A program made the position numbers and the translations under genes. Source: an uncultured Methylophaga sp. (GTDB lineage: Bacteria > Pseudomonadota > Gammaproteobacteria > Nitrosococcales > Methylophagaceae). Taken from it: a stretch of 64,000 nucleotides of DNA. The notes below the pieces were generated by a model. The model did no database searches. It was given only the letters and a program-made list of their open reading frames with translations, and was not told where the DNA came from. The stretch's first letter is position 1. The number at the start of each line of letters is the position of its first letter. Shown here in pieces: positions 44,785 to 53,519 of this stretch. The stretch spans positions 328,354 through 392,353 of the forward strand of contig CAJXKF010000001.1 of the NCBI GenBank assembly GCA_913055695.1, given 5' to 3'.

Positions 44785-44985
44785 CTTTACAGGGAGGAAT
44801 CAAAAAATTATTGACTTCCCTCAGATTTGAGCGGATGATACTCCTAGCTAGAAATTAAGCCCTCCGTTTACATTCTCCACTTCGTTGCATCTTGTTGTTC
44901 TTCGTCCTGTAGATCTAAATTCCGGTCTGTTTCACGCTACACCTGCCCATAAGGGCGATTTTTACTTATCTACAGGATAATCAAT
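44785..44985 (+). promoter_or_regulatory. Upstream region and probable long 5' leader of the cold-shock gene
   Basis: A TTGACT at 44811-44816 is a good -35 box; GATACT at 44837-44842 is the nearest -10-like element, although the spacing (20) is long. If used, the leader is about 135 nt, in line with the long structured leaders of cold-inducible csp genes. A good ribosome site (CAGGA) precedes the ATG. Confidence 0.4.
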
Positions 44986-45195
44986 ATGTCTACTACCGTT
45001 ACTGGTACCGTTAAGTGGTTTAACGAAACAAAAGGTTTTGGTTTTATCGAACAAGCTTCAGGCCCGGATGTTTTCGCTCATTACAGCGCCATCAAAAGCT
45101 CAGGTTTCAAAACCCTGGCTGAAGGTCAGAAAGTAGAATTCACAGTCACTACTGGTCCTAAAGGTCCACAGGCTGAAAATATCATCGCTCTGTAA
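44986..45195 (+). CDS. CspA-family cold shock protein
   Basis: The 69-residue OB-fold protein has RNP1 KGFGFI and RNP2 [25 protein letters not shown] at the start and [10 protein letters not shown] at the end are characteristic. It binds single-stranded RNA or DNA as a chaperone. The VFAHYSAI motif has Ala-His-Tyr in place of the common VHFS, a frequent variant. A strong terminator follows. Which Csp paralogue it is cannot be said. Confidence 0.94.
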   Translation: MSTTVTGTVKWFNETKGFGFIEQASGPDVFAHYSAIKSSGFKTLAEGQKVEFTVTTGPKGPQAENIIAL

Positions 45196-45215
45196 ACTGA
45201 GCTGATATCTGAAAG

Positions 45216-45244
45216 AAGGCAAGCCAAGTGCTTGCCTTTTTTTT
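45216..45244 (+). terminator. Rho-independent terminator of the cold-shock gene
   Basis: AAGGCAAGC (45216-45224) pairs perfectly with GCTTGCCTT (45230-45238) over a five-base loop, followed by a run of T to 45244. It lies 20 bases after the stop codon. Confidence 0.93.
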
Positions 45245-45661
45245 GCCTTTTTCTGGACCTGCGCGCCGTCATGGCCTTGGGCGTAAAGCTTTGAATCCCT
45301 TTTGTTGCCTTCACCGGACCCTGCCGGAAAGCTTCAGCTTCAACCGTAAGACCATCACTGCCGATGGCTCACATGTCTTACATTGATCTGTATCTGAATT
45401 GTCAGCCTACCTATGCGTCGTTATTTGCGGCTGATACTTGTTCCAGCGTGGTACAAACTGCGTAGATTGTCAGCGCCGCGGCGGAAAAACTATGCAGCTC
45501 ATGTTTCAGAATATCACGGCATAAGCAGGAATGTGCCAGGACTCGGGACCATACAGCTTTGTGTTCGACATGCATCCCGGGACCTTGATCCCCTGAATAT
45601 CTCTTGTAGAGTGAGGTTTGACAACCAAATTTTCTCGCAAGAAAAATGAAAGGTGGTTCAG
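45245..45661. other. 417-bp stretch without a confident gene
   Basis: Frames on both strands at about 45411-45686 overlap each other, lack ribosome sites and look random. The right end supplies the ribosome site AAAGGTGG for the transporter gene at 45662. I see no RNA gene or repeat. Confidence 0.5.
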
Positions 45662-46585
45662 ATGAAAACCTGGTTACTATTGGCACTAATCACCATGTCG
45701 GAAGCTACCATTGGTGTTTTTGTGAAACTGACCGATGGCCGAATTCCGGTTCAGACCCTGACTTTTTATGCCTTTGTTTGCGCCACGCTATTTCTGATGC
45801 TGGCTATGCCGAAAGCAAACAAACAACCCCTTGAATTACCCCATGGTAACTGGAAGGACACTATTCTTATCGGTGCCCTGATTGCAGCACAAAGCGGTTT
45901 TTTTAACTATGCCATGACGCTGGTGCCAATTGCCAATGCCGTTATTTTCTGGAGTGTCGCGCCTTTCTTCACCTTTATCCTATCCTGGTTGTTTCTGGGT
46001 GAGAAAGCCAAAAAGAGCTATATCTTCATCTTCGCAATTGCCTTGACCGGTATCATCATTGCCAAGCCATTACAGGATGGCTATTTGCTGGGCAATATGG
46101 TGGCCTTGGGTGTGGGCGCCATCTATGCAGCCATGATTACCTATATGCGACATGAAGGAAAAACCGAAACAGACAACGATATCGCCTGGTCGATGCTGGT
46201 TGCCGCGATTATCCTCTCGCCATCGGTGATTTTTGCCGGCATCGGTGATGTCAGCGCCATGATTCACTACAATAGCCTCGGACTCTCTCTGCCCGTGATG
46301 CTCTGGCCGGCAGGGCTGGGACTCATCTCCATCGGCTTCGCCTATTTCGGTATCTCGATTGTATTGAAATCGATCAATGCCAATGCTTATTCACTGGTGG
46401 ATATTATGGTGTCTCCGGTGGTGGCGACGCTGTGGGGGTTTATAATCTTTAATGAAGTGCCGCCGATAAGCATGCTCTATGGTGGCGTCTTGATACTGGG
46501 AGCTGGTGCCTGGCTTACAAAAGAGATGACTGACAGTGTGCCGAATCGTGCCGTCAATACCAGCTATTCTGCATCGACGAATTGA
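45662..46585 (+). CDS. EamA/DMT-family transporter
   Basis: The ATG at 45662, with AAAGGTGG just upstream, gives 307 residues. Ten hydrophobic helices are arranged as two EamA repeats: AIANAVIFWSVAPFFTFILSW in the first half, and NANAYSLVDIMVSPVVATLWG with FNEVPP in the second, the classic end of an EamA repeat. This family exports amino acids or other metabolites; the substrate is not predictable. Confidence 0.88.
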   Translation: MKTWLLLALITMSEATIGVFVKLTDGRIPVQTLTFYAFVCATLFLMLAMPKANKQPLELPHGNWKDTILIGALIAAQSGFFNYAMTLVPIANAVIFWSVAPFFTFILSWLFLGEKAKKSYIFIFAIALTGIIIAKPLQDGYLLGNMVALGVGAIYAAMITYMRHEGKTETDNDIAWSMLVAAIILSPSVIFAGIGDVSAMIHYNSLGLSLPVMLWPAGLGLISIGFAYFGISIVLKSINANAYSLVDIMVSPVVATLWGFIIFNEVPPISMLYGGVLILGAGAWLTKEMTDSVPNRAVNTSYSASTN

Positions 46586-46714
46586 AACGGCTTCAACAGT
46601 ATTTGCTTTTACTCTATTCGCTCCCTTGTCGATAATCAGAAACCGGACGCAACATACTGGACATATCCCTGTCGGAATGATGAACTAGAATTGCAAAATA
46701 GCCGAGGAAGCTGC

Positions 46715-48241
46715 ATGCCCGAAGATCTGCATATTAAAATCCGTAATCTGGAAAAGCAGGACTACCCGCAGCTTAAGGATTTGATGGATCAGATTTATCA
46801 GGACATCGGCGGTTCCTGGCCGGAACACACCATCTTTAAACTCATTGATGACCTGCCCGAAGGACAAATCTGTGTCGTCGACCACGATCGCATCATTGGC
46901 GTGGCCCTGGCTGTGCAGGTCGATTATCAACAGTTCAGTAACCCGCATACCTACGATGATCTGATTTCCAAGCGCGAGACGATTCTCAATAATTCCAACG
47001 GCGATGCGCTCTACGGCCTGGATGTGCTGATTCATCCGGATTACCGCGGCTATCGTCTGGGTCGTCGCTTGTATGAAGCCCGCAAAGAGCTTTGCCGCCA
47101 GCATAATCTGCGTGCCATCCTGGCCGGTGGCCGGATCCCTAACTATCACGAGCATGCTGACGAGATGTCGCCGGCGGAATATTTCGAGGCTGTGAAGAAT
47201 AAGCGGATTTATGACCCGATTCTGACTTTCCAGCTGTCCAATGACTTCCAGGTCACCCGCCTGCTCAAGCAATATCTGCCGGAAGATGAAAAGTCACAGG
47301 GTTACGCGACCCTGCTTGAATGGCGCAATATCTTCTACGAGCCGGAAACCACGGTAATTCAAACCCGCAAAACACAGGTCCGTATCGGCGCTATTCAATG
47401 GCAGATGCGTGAAGTGCACTCGGTGCAGGAATGCCTGAACCAGGTCGAATACTTTATCGATGCACTGTCCAACTACAAAAGCGACTTTGCACTGTTTCCG
47501 GAATTTTTTAACGCGGCGTTGATGGGCCTTAGCCCCAACCAGCGAAACCAGACTGAAGCCATAAGGTTCCTGGCGGCTTTTACCGAAAAATTCAAAAATG
47601 AAATGTCGCAAATGGCGGTGAGTTACAACATCAACGTCATCACCGGCTCAATGCCGTTGCTGGAAGATGATGTGCTGTATAACGTCACCTATCTTTGCCG
47701 GCGGGATGGCACTATCGAACTGCAGCGTAAACTGCATATCACCCCGCATGAGCGCCGCGACTGGGTGATTGAGGGTGGCGATCATGTACAGGTGTTCGAG
47801 ACCGATGCCGGCCGTATCGGCATTCTGATTTGTTATGACGTCGAGTTCCCGGAACTGGGCCGGATCCTGGCCGCTCAGGATATGGATATTCTGTTTGTGC
47901 CCTACTGGACCGATACCAAGAACGGCTACCTACGGGTCCGTAGCTGTGCCCAGGCAAGGGCGATTGAAAACGAATGTTATGTCGTCATCTGTGGCAGCTG
48001 CGGCAACCTGCCCCAGGTGGAAAACCTGGATGTGCAGTATTCACAGGCCGCCGTATTTTCACCGTCTGACTTTTCCTATCCACATGATGCCGTGATGGCG
48101 GAAACCACACCCAACACCGAGATGATCATGTTCTCCGATCTCGACTTGGACAAACTCAAACTGACCCGCAGTGAGGGCTCGGTGAATAATCTCAAGGATC
48201 GACGTCAGGATCTCTACAAGGTGTCCTGGCTTAATAAATAA
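46715..48241 (+). CDS. Fusion of GNAT acetyltransferase and carbon-nitrogen hydrolase
   Basis: I take the ATG at 46715, with GAGGAAG upstream (508 residues). The N-terminal part (about 1-215) is a GNAT domain with LDVLIHPDYRGYRLGRRLYEAR as the acetyl-CoA loop. The C-terminal part (about 225-500) is a nitrilase-family hydrolase with the triad Glu in FPEFFNAAL, Lys in RKLHITPHER and Cys in GILICYDVEFPE. This two-domain architecture is known in databases as a bifunctional protein, but I know no proven substrate. It presumably acts on an amide whose amine the GNAT domain modifies. Confidence 0.9.
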   Translation: MPEDLHIKIRNLEKQDYPQLKDLMDQIYQDIGGSWPEHTIFKLIDDLPEGQICVVDHDRIIGVALAVQVDYQQFSNPHTYDDLISKRETILNNSNGDALYGLDVLIHPDYRGYRLGRRLYEARKELCRQHNLRAILAGGRIPNYHEHADEMSPAEYFEAVKNKRIYDPILTFQLSNDFQVTRLLKQYLPEDEKSQGYATLLEWRNIFYEPETTVIQTRKTQVRIGAIQWQMREVHSVQECLNQVEYFIDALSNYKSDFALFPEFFNAALMGLSPNQRNQTEAIRFLAAFTEKFKNEMSQMAVSYNINVITGSMPLLEDDVLYNVTYLCRRDGTIELQRKLHITPHERRDWVIEGGDHVQVFETDAGRIGILICYDVEFPELGRILAAQDMDILFVPYWTDTKNGYLRVRSCAQARAIENECYVVICGSCGNLPQVENLDVQYSQAAVFSPSDFSYPHDAVMAETTPNTEMIMFSDLDLDKLKLTRSEGSVNNLKDRRQDLYKVSWLNK

Positions 48242-48266
48242 TCTGACTCAGATAGAGGGAGACATT

Positions 48267-48695
48267 ATGACGCCAGCTGTCAGCAGTGCTTATTACATGG
48301 CGCTTTGGGCCATTTTTGCGATTTTAGTTATCTGGCTGGTGCAGTGGTTTATTGCCAGTTCAAGCAAGGCCCGCTATCCGGGTGCGATTCCCGGCAAACT
48401 GCCACCTGAAATCAGCCATGAATCCTTCGTATTCAGGGCGCATCGCACCTTCATGAATTCGCTGGAAAACCTGCCGATCTTGCTCAGCACCGCTTTTCTG
48501 GCGATTTTTGTCGGAGTCAGTCCCTTCTGGACCGGTGTATTGTTATGGGTTTATGCCCTCGCTCGCCTCGGCCATATGATTCTCTACTACAAAATTGCCA
48601 CCGAAAAGAACCCGAGCCCGCGGACTTTTTTCTTTATGATCGGTTTTCTGGCCAATATTGGCTTGCTGCTGATGTGCGGTCTGACACTGCTGTGA
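48267..48695 (+). CDS. MAPEG-family membrane protein
   Basis: A 142-residue protein with four hydrophobic helices and the MAPEG pattern: ISHESFVFRAHRTFMNSLENLPILL (Arg-Ala-His...Asn-Ser-Glu-Asn), then YALARLGHMILYY and a last helix. MAPEG proteins include glutathione transferases and peroxidases of lipophilic substrates. It follows the GNAT-nitrilase gene by 25 bases and may be co-transcribed. The bacterial substrate is unknown. Confidence 0.85.
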   Translation: MTPAVSSAYYMALWAIFAILVIWLVQWFIASSSKARYPGAIPGKLPPEISHESFVFRAHRTFMNSLENLPILLSTAFLAIFVGVSPFWTGVLLWVYALARLGHMILYYKIATEKNPSPRTFFFMIGFLANIGLLLMCGLTLL

Positions 48696-48711
48696 ACGGT
48701 TGGAACTCTAT

Positions 48712-49560
48712 ATGGCTGAGCGTTTTGACCAGATTCTGAGCGATCTCAAAAATAACCGTGAATCAGGTGCAACTTCTCTAGCCCTACTCACCTTGTCGGC
48801 ATTGAAAGATTATCTGGATGCCGCCCCGGTTCAGTCTGCAGAAAAAATTGACAGCCTCTGTACCGAGTTGACCGCCACTCGGCCCAGTATGATTGCACTG
48901 GGGAATGCCTTACAGCGCTGGCAACACCGACTTGAAGTGGCCGATATCGATTTCAGGCAGCAGTATCTGACGCAGCTTATCGCGGTCTATCAGCAACTCG
49001 CTGATGCGTCCGAACAAGTCGCTGCACACGCTGCCAACCTGCTTAAGCCAGGCATGACGGTGTTAACCCACAGCCGCAGTTCGCAGGTCCTGGCGTTATT
49101 TGAACAGGCCCTGGAGCAACATCAGGACTTTAAGGTCATTGTCACTGTCAGCGCCCCCGGCAATGAAGGTTTACTGGTCGCTTCACAGCTGAACCGGCTG
49201 GGTATCCCGGTGACATTGATTACCGATGCGGAGATGGGCCTCGTGATGCCCGACGTCGACCTCAACATCAGTGGCTGTGACAACTGGCTGACCGATCATC
49301 ATTTCGTCAACAAAACCGGCACGCTGCTGCAGGCACTGGCTGCCCAGCATTTCGGCAAACCCTTCTGGGTGCTGGCTGACAGCTTTAAAAACAGCCACCA
49401 GACCAGTGATGACGTGACGCTGGAAGCCATGCCAACTGAAGAGTTGCCGTTACCTGAGGGCGACAAGATTGCGGCAAAAAATGTCTATTTTGAAACAATT
49501 TCAACGCGGCTGGTGACTGGCCGTGTGGATGAGCATGGTTTGCAGGTGATGCAGCCCTGA
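48712..49560 (+). CDS. eIF-2B alpha/beta/delta-like protein
   Basis: The ATG at 48712 follows GGAACTC and gives 282 residues. An N-terminal helical domain precedes a Rossmann-like half with LLKPGMTVLTHSRSSQVLALFEQAL, VSAPGNEGLLVASQLNRLGIPVTLITDAEMG and ADSFKN. These fit the IF-2B family, which in bacteria covers sugar-phosphate isomerases such as methylthioribose-1-phosphate or ribose-1,5-bisphosphate isomerase. The catalytic Cys of MtnA is not evident, so the reaction is open. The start lies 16 bases after the MAPEG gene. Confidence 0.78.
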   Translation: MAERFDQILSDLKNNRESGATSLALLTLSALKDYLDAAPVQSAEKIDSLCTELTATRPSMIALGNALQRWQHRLEVADIDFRQQYLTQLIAVYQQLADASEQVAAHAANLLKPGMTVLTHSRSSQVLALFEQALEQHQDFKVIVTVSAPGNEGLLVASQLNRLGIPVTLITDAEMGLVMPDVDLNISGCDNWLTDHHFVNKTGTLLQALAAQHFGKPFWVLADSFKNSHQTSDDVTLEAMPTEELPLPEGDKIAAKNVYFETISTRLVTGRVDEHGLQVMQP

Positions 49561-49642
49561 CTGGTTCATCACAACTAGAGTTTATTCATCAGCGCGAGGG
49601 CGCTGGCCGTGGCGATCCAGGGCTTCTGCTCAATAAAATTCA

Positions 49643-50689
49643 CTAAGCAAAACGGGCAAACCAGGGCTTGGTTTTAATCGCCAGCGCCACCAGCGACAGC
49701 ATTACCGGTACTTCCACCAGCACACCAACCACAGTGGCCAGTGCAGCGCCAGACTGCAAACCGAACAGGCTGATAGCAACCGCTACCGCGAGTTCAAAGA
49801 AATTGGATGTGCCAATCAGGGCCGCGGGGGCTGCGACATTAAACGGGACCTTCCACAGATAAGCCCAGCCATAGGCAATCGCGAAAATGCCGTAACTCTG
49901 AATCAGCAATGGTATGGCGATCAGCACAATGACCATCGGCTTGGCCAGAATGGTTTCAGCCTGAAAGCCGAACAGCAAAACAACCGTCGCCAGCAGACCC
50001 AGTATCGACCAGGGTTTAACCTTTTCTGTAAACGCCTCGACTTCATGATGATCACTGCTTTTATCGAGTTTGCGGCGGGTCAGGTAACCAGCCAGCAGCG
50101 GTGTCACCACATATAAAACGACTGACAGAAACAGCGTCTGCCAGGGCACGATGATTTCAGTGATCCCAAGCAGCAGCGCGGCAATCGGCGCAAAGGCAAA
50201 CACCATGATAATGTCGTTAATTGATACCTGCACCAGCGTGTAGTTGGCATCGCCTTTTACCAGCTGGCTCCAGATAAACACCATTGCCGTGCAGGGCGCG
50301 ACGCCGAGCAGGATCATCCCGGCAATGTATTCTTTGGCAGTGTGCGGATCAACAAGGCCAGCGAACAAAAATTCAAAAAACAAAATCCCGAGCCCGGCCA
50401 TGGTGAAAGGTTTAATCAGCCAGTTAACGACTAGCGTCAGACACAGACCTTTGGGTCTTCTGCCGACATCTTTGAGGGAAGCGAAATCAACATTGACCAT
50501 CATCGGATAAATCATGAGCCAGATGAAGACGGCTACCACCAGGTTCACGCTGGCATATTCCAGCCCGGCAATCAGTTCAAAAACCGCTGGAAATAACCAG
50601 CCTAAACCCACACCGGCAATAATGCCCAGACCGATCCAGACTGAAAGATAGCGCTCAAAACTACCCATCGGTGAATTTGTCTCGCTCAT
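49643..50689 (-). CDS. acr3: Arsenite efflux transporter Acr3
   Basis: The ATG at 50689 overlaps the stop of arsC, with GGAG seven bases upstream. The 348 residues form ten helices of the BART/SBF fold. The key Cys is C133 in [13 protein letters not shown], and the conserved Glu is in [11 protein letters not shown]; both are needed for arsenite transport in studied Acr3 proteins. It exports arsenite produced by ArsC. It is the last gene of arsR-arsI/cadI-arsC-acr3. Confidence 0.95.
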   Translation of the reverse strand: MSETNSPMGSFERYLSVWIGLGIIAGVGLGWLFPAVFELIAGLEYASVNLVVAVFIWLMIYPMMVNVDFASLKDVGRRPKGLCLTLVVNWLIKPFTMAGLGILFFEFLFAGLVDPHTAKEYIAGMILLGVAPCTAMVFIWSQLVKGDANYTLVQVSINDIIMVFAFAPIAALLLGITEIIVPWQTLFLSVVLYVVTPLLAGYLTRRKLDKSSDHHEVEAFTEKVKPWSILGLLATVVLLFGFQAETILAKPMVIVLIAIPLLIQSYGIFAIAYGWAYLWKVPFNVAAPAALIGTSNFFELAVAVAISLFGLQSGAALATVVGVLVEVPVMLSLVALAIKTKPWFARFA

Positions 50690-51096
50690 CACAACTCCTG
50701 CTCGACTCTGGTTTTCAGCATATTAAAGGCTTCATCAAAAGCGGCTTCAATCTCGGCTTCGCTGCCTTCAACTTTGGCGGGATCCGGCGTGCTCCATTGC
50801 AAACGCTGATACTGACCCTGAAATGCAGGGCAAGCCTCATTGGCGGCAGCGTCACAGACGGTAATCACATAATCGAAATGCTCACCGGCGAAATCATCCC
50901 AGGATTGGCTTCGGGGCTCGCCGGGATCGATACCATGACGTTTCAGGGTTTCAATTGATTTGGGATGTACATAACCCGCCGGAAAACTGCCGGCGCTCAC
51001 TGCCTGGTAATCATCTTTTTTCAATTGATTAATCAGTGCCTCAGCCATGACTGAGCGGCAGGAGTTACCAGTGCACAAAACCAGTACTTTTTTCAT
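50689..51096 (-). CDS. arsC: Arsenate reductase, low-molecular-weight phosphatase type
   Basis: The ATG at 51096 gives a 135-residue protein with the P-loop CTGNSCRS (C8, C13) and the relay cysteines C81 and C89 ([11 protein letters not shown]), the three-Cys arrangement of thioredoxin-coupled ArsC. It reduces arsenate to arsenite for export by Acr3. The start overlaps the stop of the preceding VOC gene by one base (TAATG). Confidence 0.94.
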   Translation of the reverse strand: MKKVLVLCTGNSCRSVMAEALINQLKKDDYQAVSAGSFPAGYVHPKSIETLKRHGIDPGEPRSQSWDDFAGEHFDYVITVCDAAANEACPAFQGQYQRLQWSTPDPAKVEGSEAEIEAAFDEAFNMLKTRVEQEL

Positions 51097-51581
51097 TAGC
51101 AACAACCTGAGTTATTGTTATCTGAGGGTTCGCAGCAGCTTGCTGGCGCAGCCACTAGCGGAATCGACACCGGCGTACAGCAGGCATTGTCCGCTGAAGC
51201 TTTTTTGTCAGAGAATAACTGCGCATCGCTCATGGTCTGATAGGCTTCCCAGGCAATACCGGCCGGATCCTGCAACCAGGATTTGTCGGACTCTGCATAA
51301 CAGCAAACGGTTTCGCCTTCGTCGAAAGTGGCGATATCGGCCTGGCGCAGTTGCTCACGCAGCGCGCTTAATGCTTTTTCATCATCAACCTGAAAGCCCA
51401 GGTGATCGACACCCTGTTTGCCGCTACGGGTCGAAATCGCAAAGTTCAGTCTGGGATCATCCAGCATCCATTTGGCATAATCCGGCATTTGTTTAGTTGG
51501 CTCGGCACCAAACAGCGCTGAATAAAACTTCACGCCTTCGGCAATATTCTTGACGCCGACATGGATATGCATTCGTTTCAT
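51096..51581 (-). CDS. ArsI/CadI-family VOC protein
   Basis: The ATG at 51581 has AGGAG nine bases upstream (161 residues). The vicinal-oxygen-chelate fold has possible Fe(II) ligands in MHIHVGV, GVDHLGFQV and AWEAYQT. The ETVCCYAESDKSWLQDPAG stretch holds the vicinal Cys pair seen in ArsI C-As lyases and CadI. The C-terminal tail adds three Cys pairs (ACC, SCC, GCC), likely for extra arsenic binding. ArsI breaks the C-As bond of methylarsenite; whether this is ArsI or merely CadI-like is not certain. It overlaps arsR by four bases. Confidence 0.85.
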   Translation of the reverse strand: MKRMHIHVGVKNIAEGVKFYSALFGAEPTKQMPDYAKWMLDDPRLNFAISTRSGKQGVDHLGFQVDDEKALSALREQLRQADIATFDEGETVCCYAESDKSWLQDPAGIAWEAYQTMSDAQLFSDKKASADNACCTPVSIPLVAAPASCCEPSDNNNSGCC

Positions 51582-51955
51582 TGATGTGTCTCCTGCTTTG
51601 ATGGCGGGCAGCATGCTGATAATTCAATCACCGAGCAGCCGGTCTCTTTGTCTTCTCTGATTCTTGCCATATCGCCACTACAGCAATCCTTCACCATAAA
51701 ACCGATCAGCTCCCGCATCGATTCGAAATTAGCCGAATAAATTACTGAGCGTCCCTGCTTTCGAGAAGTCACAATGTCGGCGTTGGCAAGATGATTGAGG
51801 TGAAATGACATCGTATTGTGCGGTGTCGCCAACTGTTCGCTAATCGCGCCGGCGGGCAGCCCTTCAGGCCCGGCTTCCACCAGCAGACGAAAGGCGCGCA
51901 GTCGCGTTTCCTGAGATAAGGCATCAAAAACGATCAGAGCTTGTTGTAATTCCAT
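51578..51955 (-). CDS. arsR: ArsR-family transcriptional repressor
   Basis: The 125-residue winged-helix repressor has a recognition region HNTMSFHLNHLANADIV and wing RKQGRSVIYSAN. The N-terminal CVC metal motif of classical ArsR is absent. Instead there are C91-C92 and later C107 and C115-C116, as in Acidithiobacillus-type ArsR, where As(III) binds a C-terminal site. It represses its own operon through the palindromes just upstream and is followed by arsI/cadI, arsC and acr3. Confidence 0.92.
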   Translation of the reverse strand: MELQQALIVFDALSQETRLRAFRLLVEAGPEGLPAGAISEQLATPHNTMSFHLNHLANADIVTSRKQGRSVIYSANFESMRELIGFMVKDCCSGDMARIREDKETGCSVIELSACCPPSKQETHQ

Positions 51956-52005
51956 ATGTCTATTTTTGTCGACATAATATCAATATGTCAATAGACATAG
52001 ACATA
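51954..52005 (-). promoter_or_regulatory. ArsR operator region
   Basis: Repeated TATGTC/GACATA half-sites: a perfect inverted repeat TATGTC-AATA-GACATA (51984-51999), an additional GACATA at 52000-52005, and TATGTC (51955-51960) paired with GACATA (51971-51976) around TGTCGACA. This overlaps the ars start and the space before the divergent SDR gene, so ArsR may influence both. Confidence 0.65.
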
Positions 52006-52075
52006 TTTGTTCACTGATAGACAGAACAGCGTCATGCTAAGCTGTGTTTATCAAACGGATTAGCAGGAGATAGAG

Positions 52076-52738
52076 ATGGACAAGACACTGATAATCGGAG
52101 CCAATGGACAAATTGGCAAACAGCTGATTGGCTTAATGGCGCTGACAAAACTGCCCGTCAAAGCCATGGTCAGAAAACCGGAACAGGCCACCGAGTTGCA
52201 AAAGCTGGGAGCAGAAACAGTGATTGCGGATCTGGAACAGCCCCTGCCTGACGAGGCCTTTGCCGACTGCGATAAGGTGGTGTTCACGGCCGGTTCGGGT
52301 GGTAAAACCGGCGCCGACAAGACCATCCTGGTGGATTTATGGGGCGCAGTGAAAGCCGTCGATATGGCCAAAAAGCACAACATCAAACAGTTTGTGATGG
52401 TCAGCGCCCGCGATGCCGGCGATCCGGAAAACGGCACAGCAGCCATCAAACACTACAATATCTGCAAGCATTTTGCTGACAAGCACCTGCTGGAAAGCGG
52501 CGTGCCCTTTACTATTCTTCGTCCAGGACGCCTTAGCGATGATGCCGCAACCGGCAAAATCACCACGCAGCGCCCGAGCGATAAAGACGCCATGGTCATA
52601 ACACGCGCTGATGTGGCCGCCTGTGTGCTGCAATGTCTGGATCATTCCGAAGCCATCAATCAGGTGGATGAAATCTACAACGGCGATATGCCCATTGCCG
52701 AGGCCTTTATCAAAGCAGTAAAAGGCCGGCTGGGTTAA
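52076..52738 (+). CDS. NAD(P)-binding atypical SDR protein (YwnB-like)
   Basis: The 220-residue protein begins LIIGANGQIGKQLIGLM, the NADP-binding GxxGxxG loop, continues with RKPEQATELQKLGAETVIADL, VVFTAGSGGKTG and FTILRPGRL, and lacks the standard YxxxK. These are features of atypical SDRs in the NmrA/YwnB group. It is divergent from arsR, with a good AGGAGA before the ATG. A role in redox sensing or flavin reduction is possible, but no substrate is known. Confidence 0.85.
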   Translation: MDKTLIIGANGQIGKQLIGLMALTKLPVKAMVRKPEQATELQKLGAETVIADLEQPLPDEAFADCDKVVFTAGSGGKTGADKTILVDLWGAVKAVDMAKKHNIKQFVMVSARDAGDPENGTAAIKHYNICKHFADKHLLESGVPFTILRPGRLSDDAATGKITTQRPSDKDAMVITRADVAACVLQCLDHSEAINQVDEIYNGDMPIAEAFIKAVKGRLG

Positions 52739-52762
52739 CCCACGTCAACACGAGGAACAGTC

Positions 52763-53506
52763 ATGGACGAGGTGAATAAACTGGCGGTTATTATCGATGC
52801 GGATAATGCGCAACCGGGGATCGTCAACGAGCTCCTGGCTGAGATAGCCAATTACGGTATCGCCAGTGTGAAACGAATATACGGGGACTGGACTTCGGCT
52901 GGTTTAACCGGCTGGAAAACGGTTTTGCTGGAACATTCGATTCAGCCGATTCAGCAATTCGCCTACACCAAGGGCAAAAATGCTACGGACAGCGCCATGA
53001 TCATCGATGCCATGGATTTACTTTATACCGGTAACTTCGATGGCTTTTGCATCGTCTCCAGCGACAGCGATTTCACCCGCCTCGCATCAAGGATTCGGGA
53101 GTCCGGACTCACTGTATACGGCTTTGGTGAACAGAAAACCCCTTACCCTTTCGTGTCGGCTTGTGACAAATTCATATTCACGGAAGTATTAAGGCGCGCC
53201 ACGGATGAAAGCCCGGCCATTAAAGCCCTCTCCAGAAATCAGCTGCGACAGGACAGCAAACTGGTCCATTTATTAAGAAACGCATGCGAGTCTTCTTCCG
53301 ATGATACTGGCTGGGCGGGGCTCGGTGCCGTCGGCAGCAATATTGCCAAGCAGGCTCCGGAGTTTGATCCACGCAATTACGGCTACAAAAAGCTCGGTGA
53401 ACTGGTTGCGGCTACCGAGCTGTTTGAACTGGAAGAAAGGCAGGCTGGTGACTCCAATGGCAGAGCCCTTTACATCAGAGACAAACGCTGGAGTGAGACC
53501 GCTTAG
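52763..53506 (+). CDS. NYN-domain protein with C-terminal OST-HTH/LOTUS domain
   Basis: The 247-residue product starts with a PIN-like NYN domain with acidic residues AVIIDADNAQ, TDSAMIIDAMDLL and IVSSDSDFTRLA, the four Asp of a metal-dependent RNase. Residues 165-240 form a LOTUS/OST-HTH domain (LVHLLRNACE...DPRNYGYKKLGELVAATELFEL), which binds RNA. Bacterial NYN-LOTUS proteins are thought to degrade or process RNA. It follows the SDR gene by 24 bases. No antitoxin gene neighbours it. Confidence 0.88.
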   Translation: MDEVNKLAVIIDADNAQPGIVNELLAEIANYGIASVKRIYGDWTSAGLTGWKTVLLEHSIQPIQQFAYTKGKNATDSAMIIDAMDLLYTGNFDGFCIVSSDSDFTRLASRIRESGLTVYGFGEQKTPYPFVSACDKFIFTEVLRRATDESPAIKALSRNQLRQDSKLVHLLRNACESSSDDTGWAGLGAVGSNIAKQAPEFDPRNYGYKKLGELVAATELFELEERQAGDSNGRALYIRDKRWSETA

Positions 53507-53519
53507 GCAGTAACCAACA

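Noticed and set aside
45411-45686. Open frames on both strands before the DMT transporter
   Set aside because: They overlap each other, lack ribosome sites and show no protein-like pattern.
49561-49642. 22-codon minus-strand peptide just after acr3
   Set aside because: It starts with GTG, lacks a ribosome site and is too short to judge; a few residues resemble the Acr3 end but this may be chance.
52763-53506. Toxin-antitoxin interpretation of the NYN protein
   Set aside because: No small partner gene is adjacent, and the LOTUS domain points to a chromosomal RNA-processing role.
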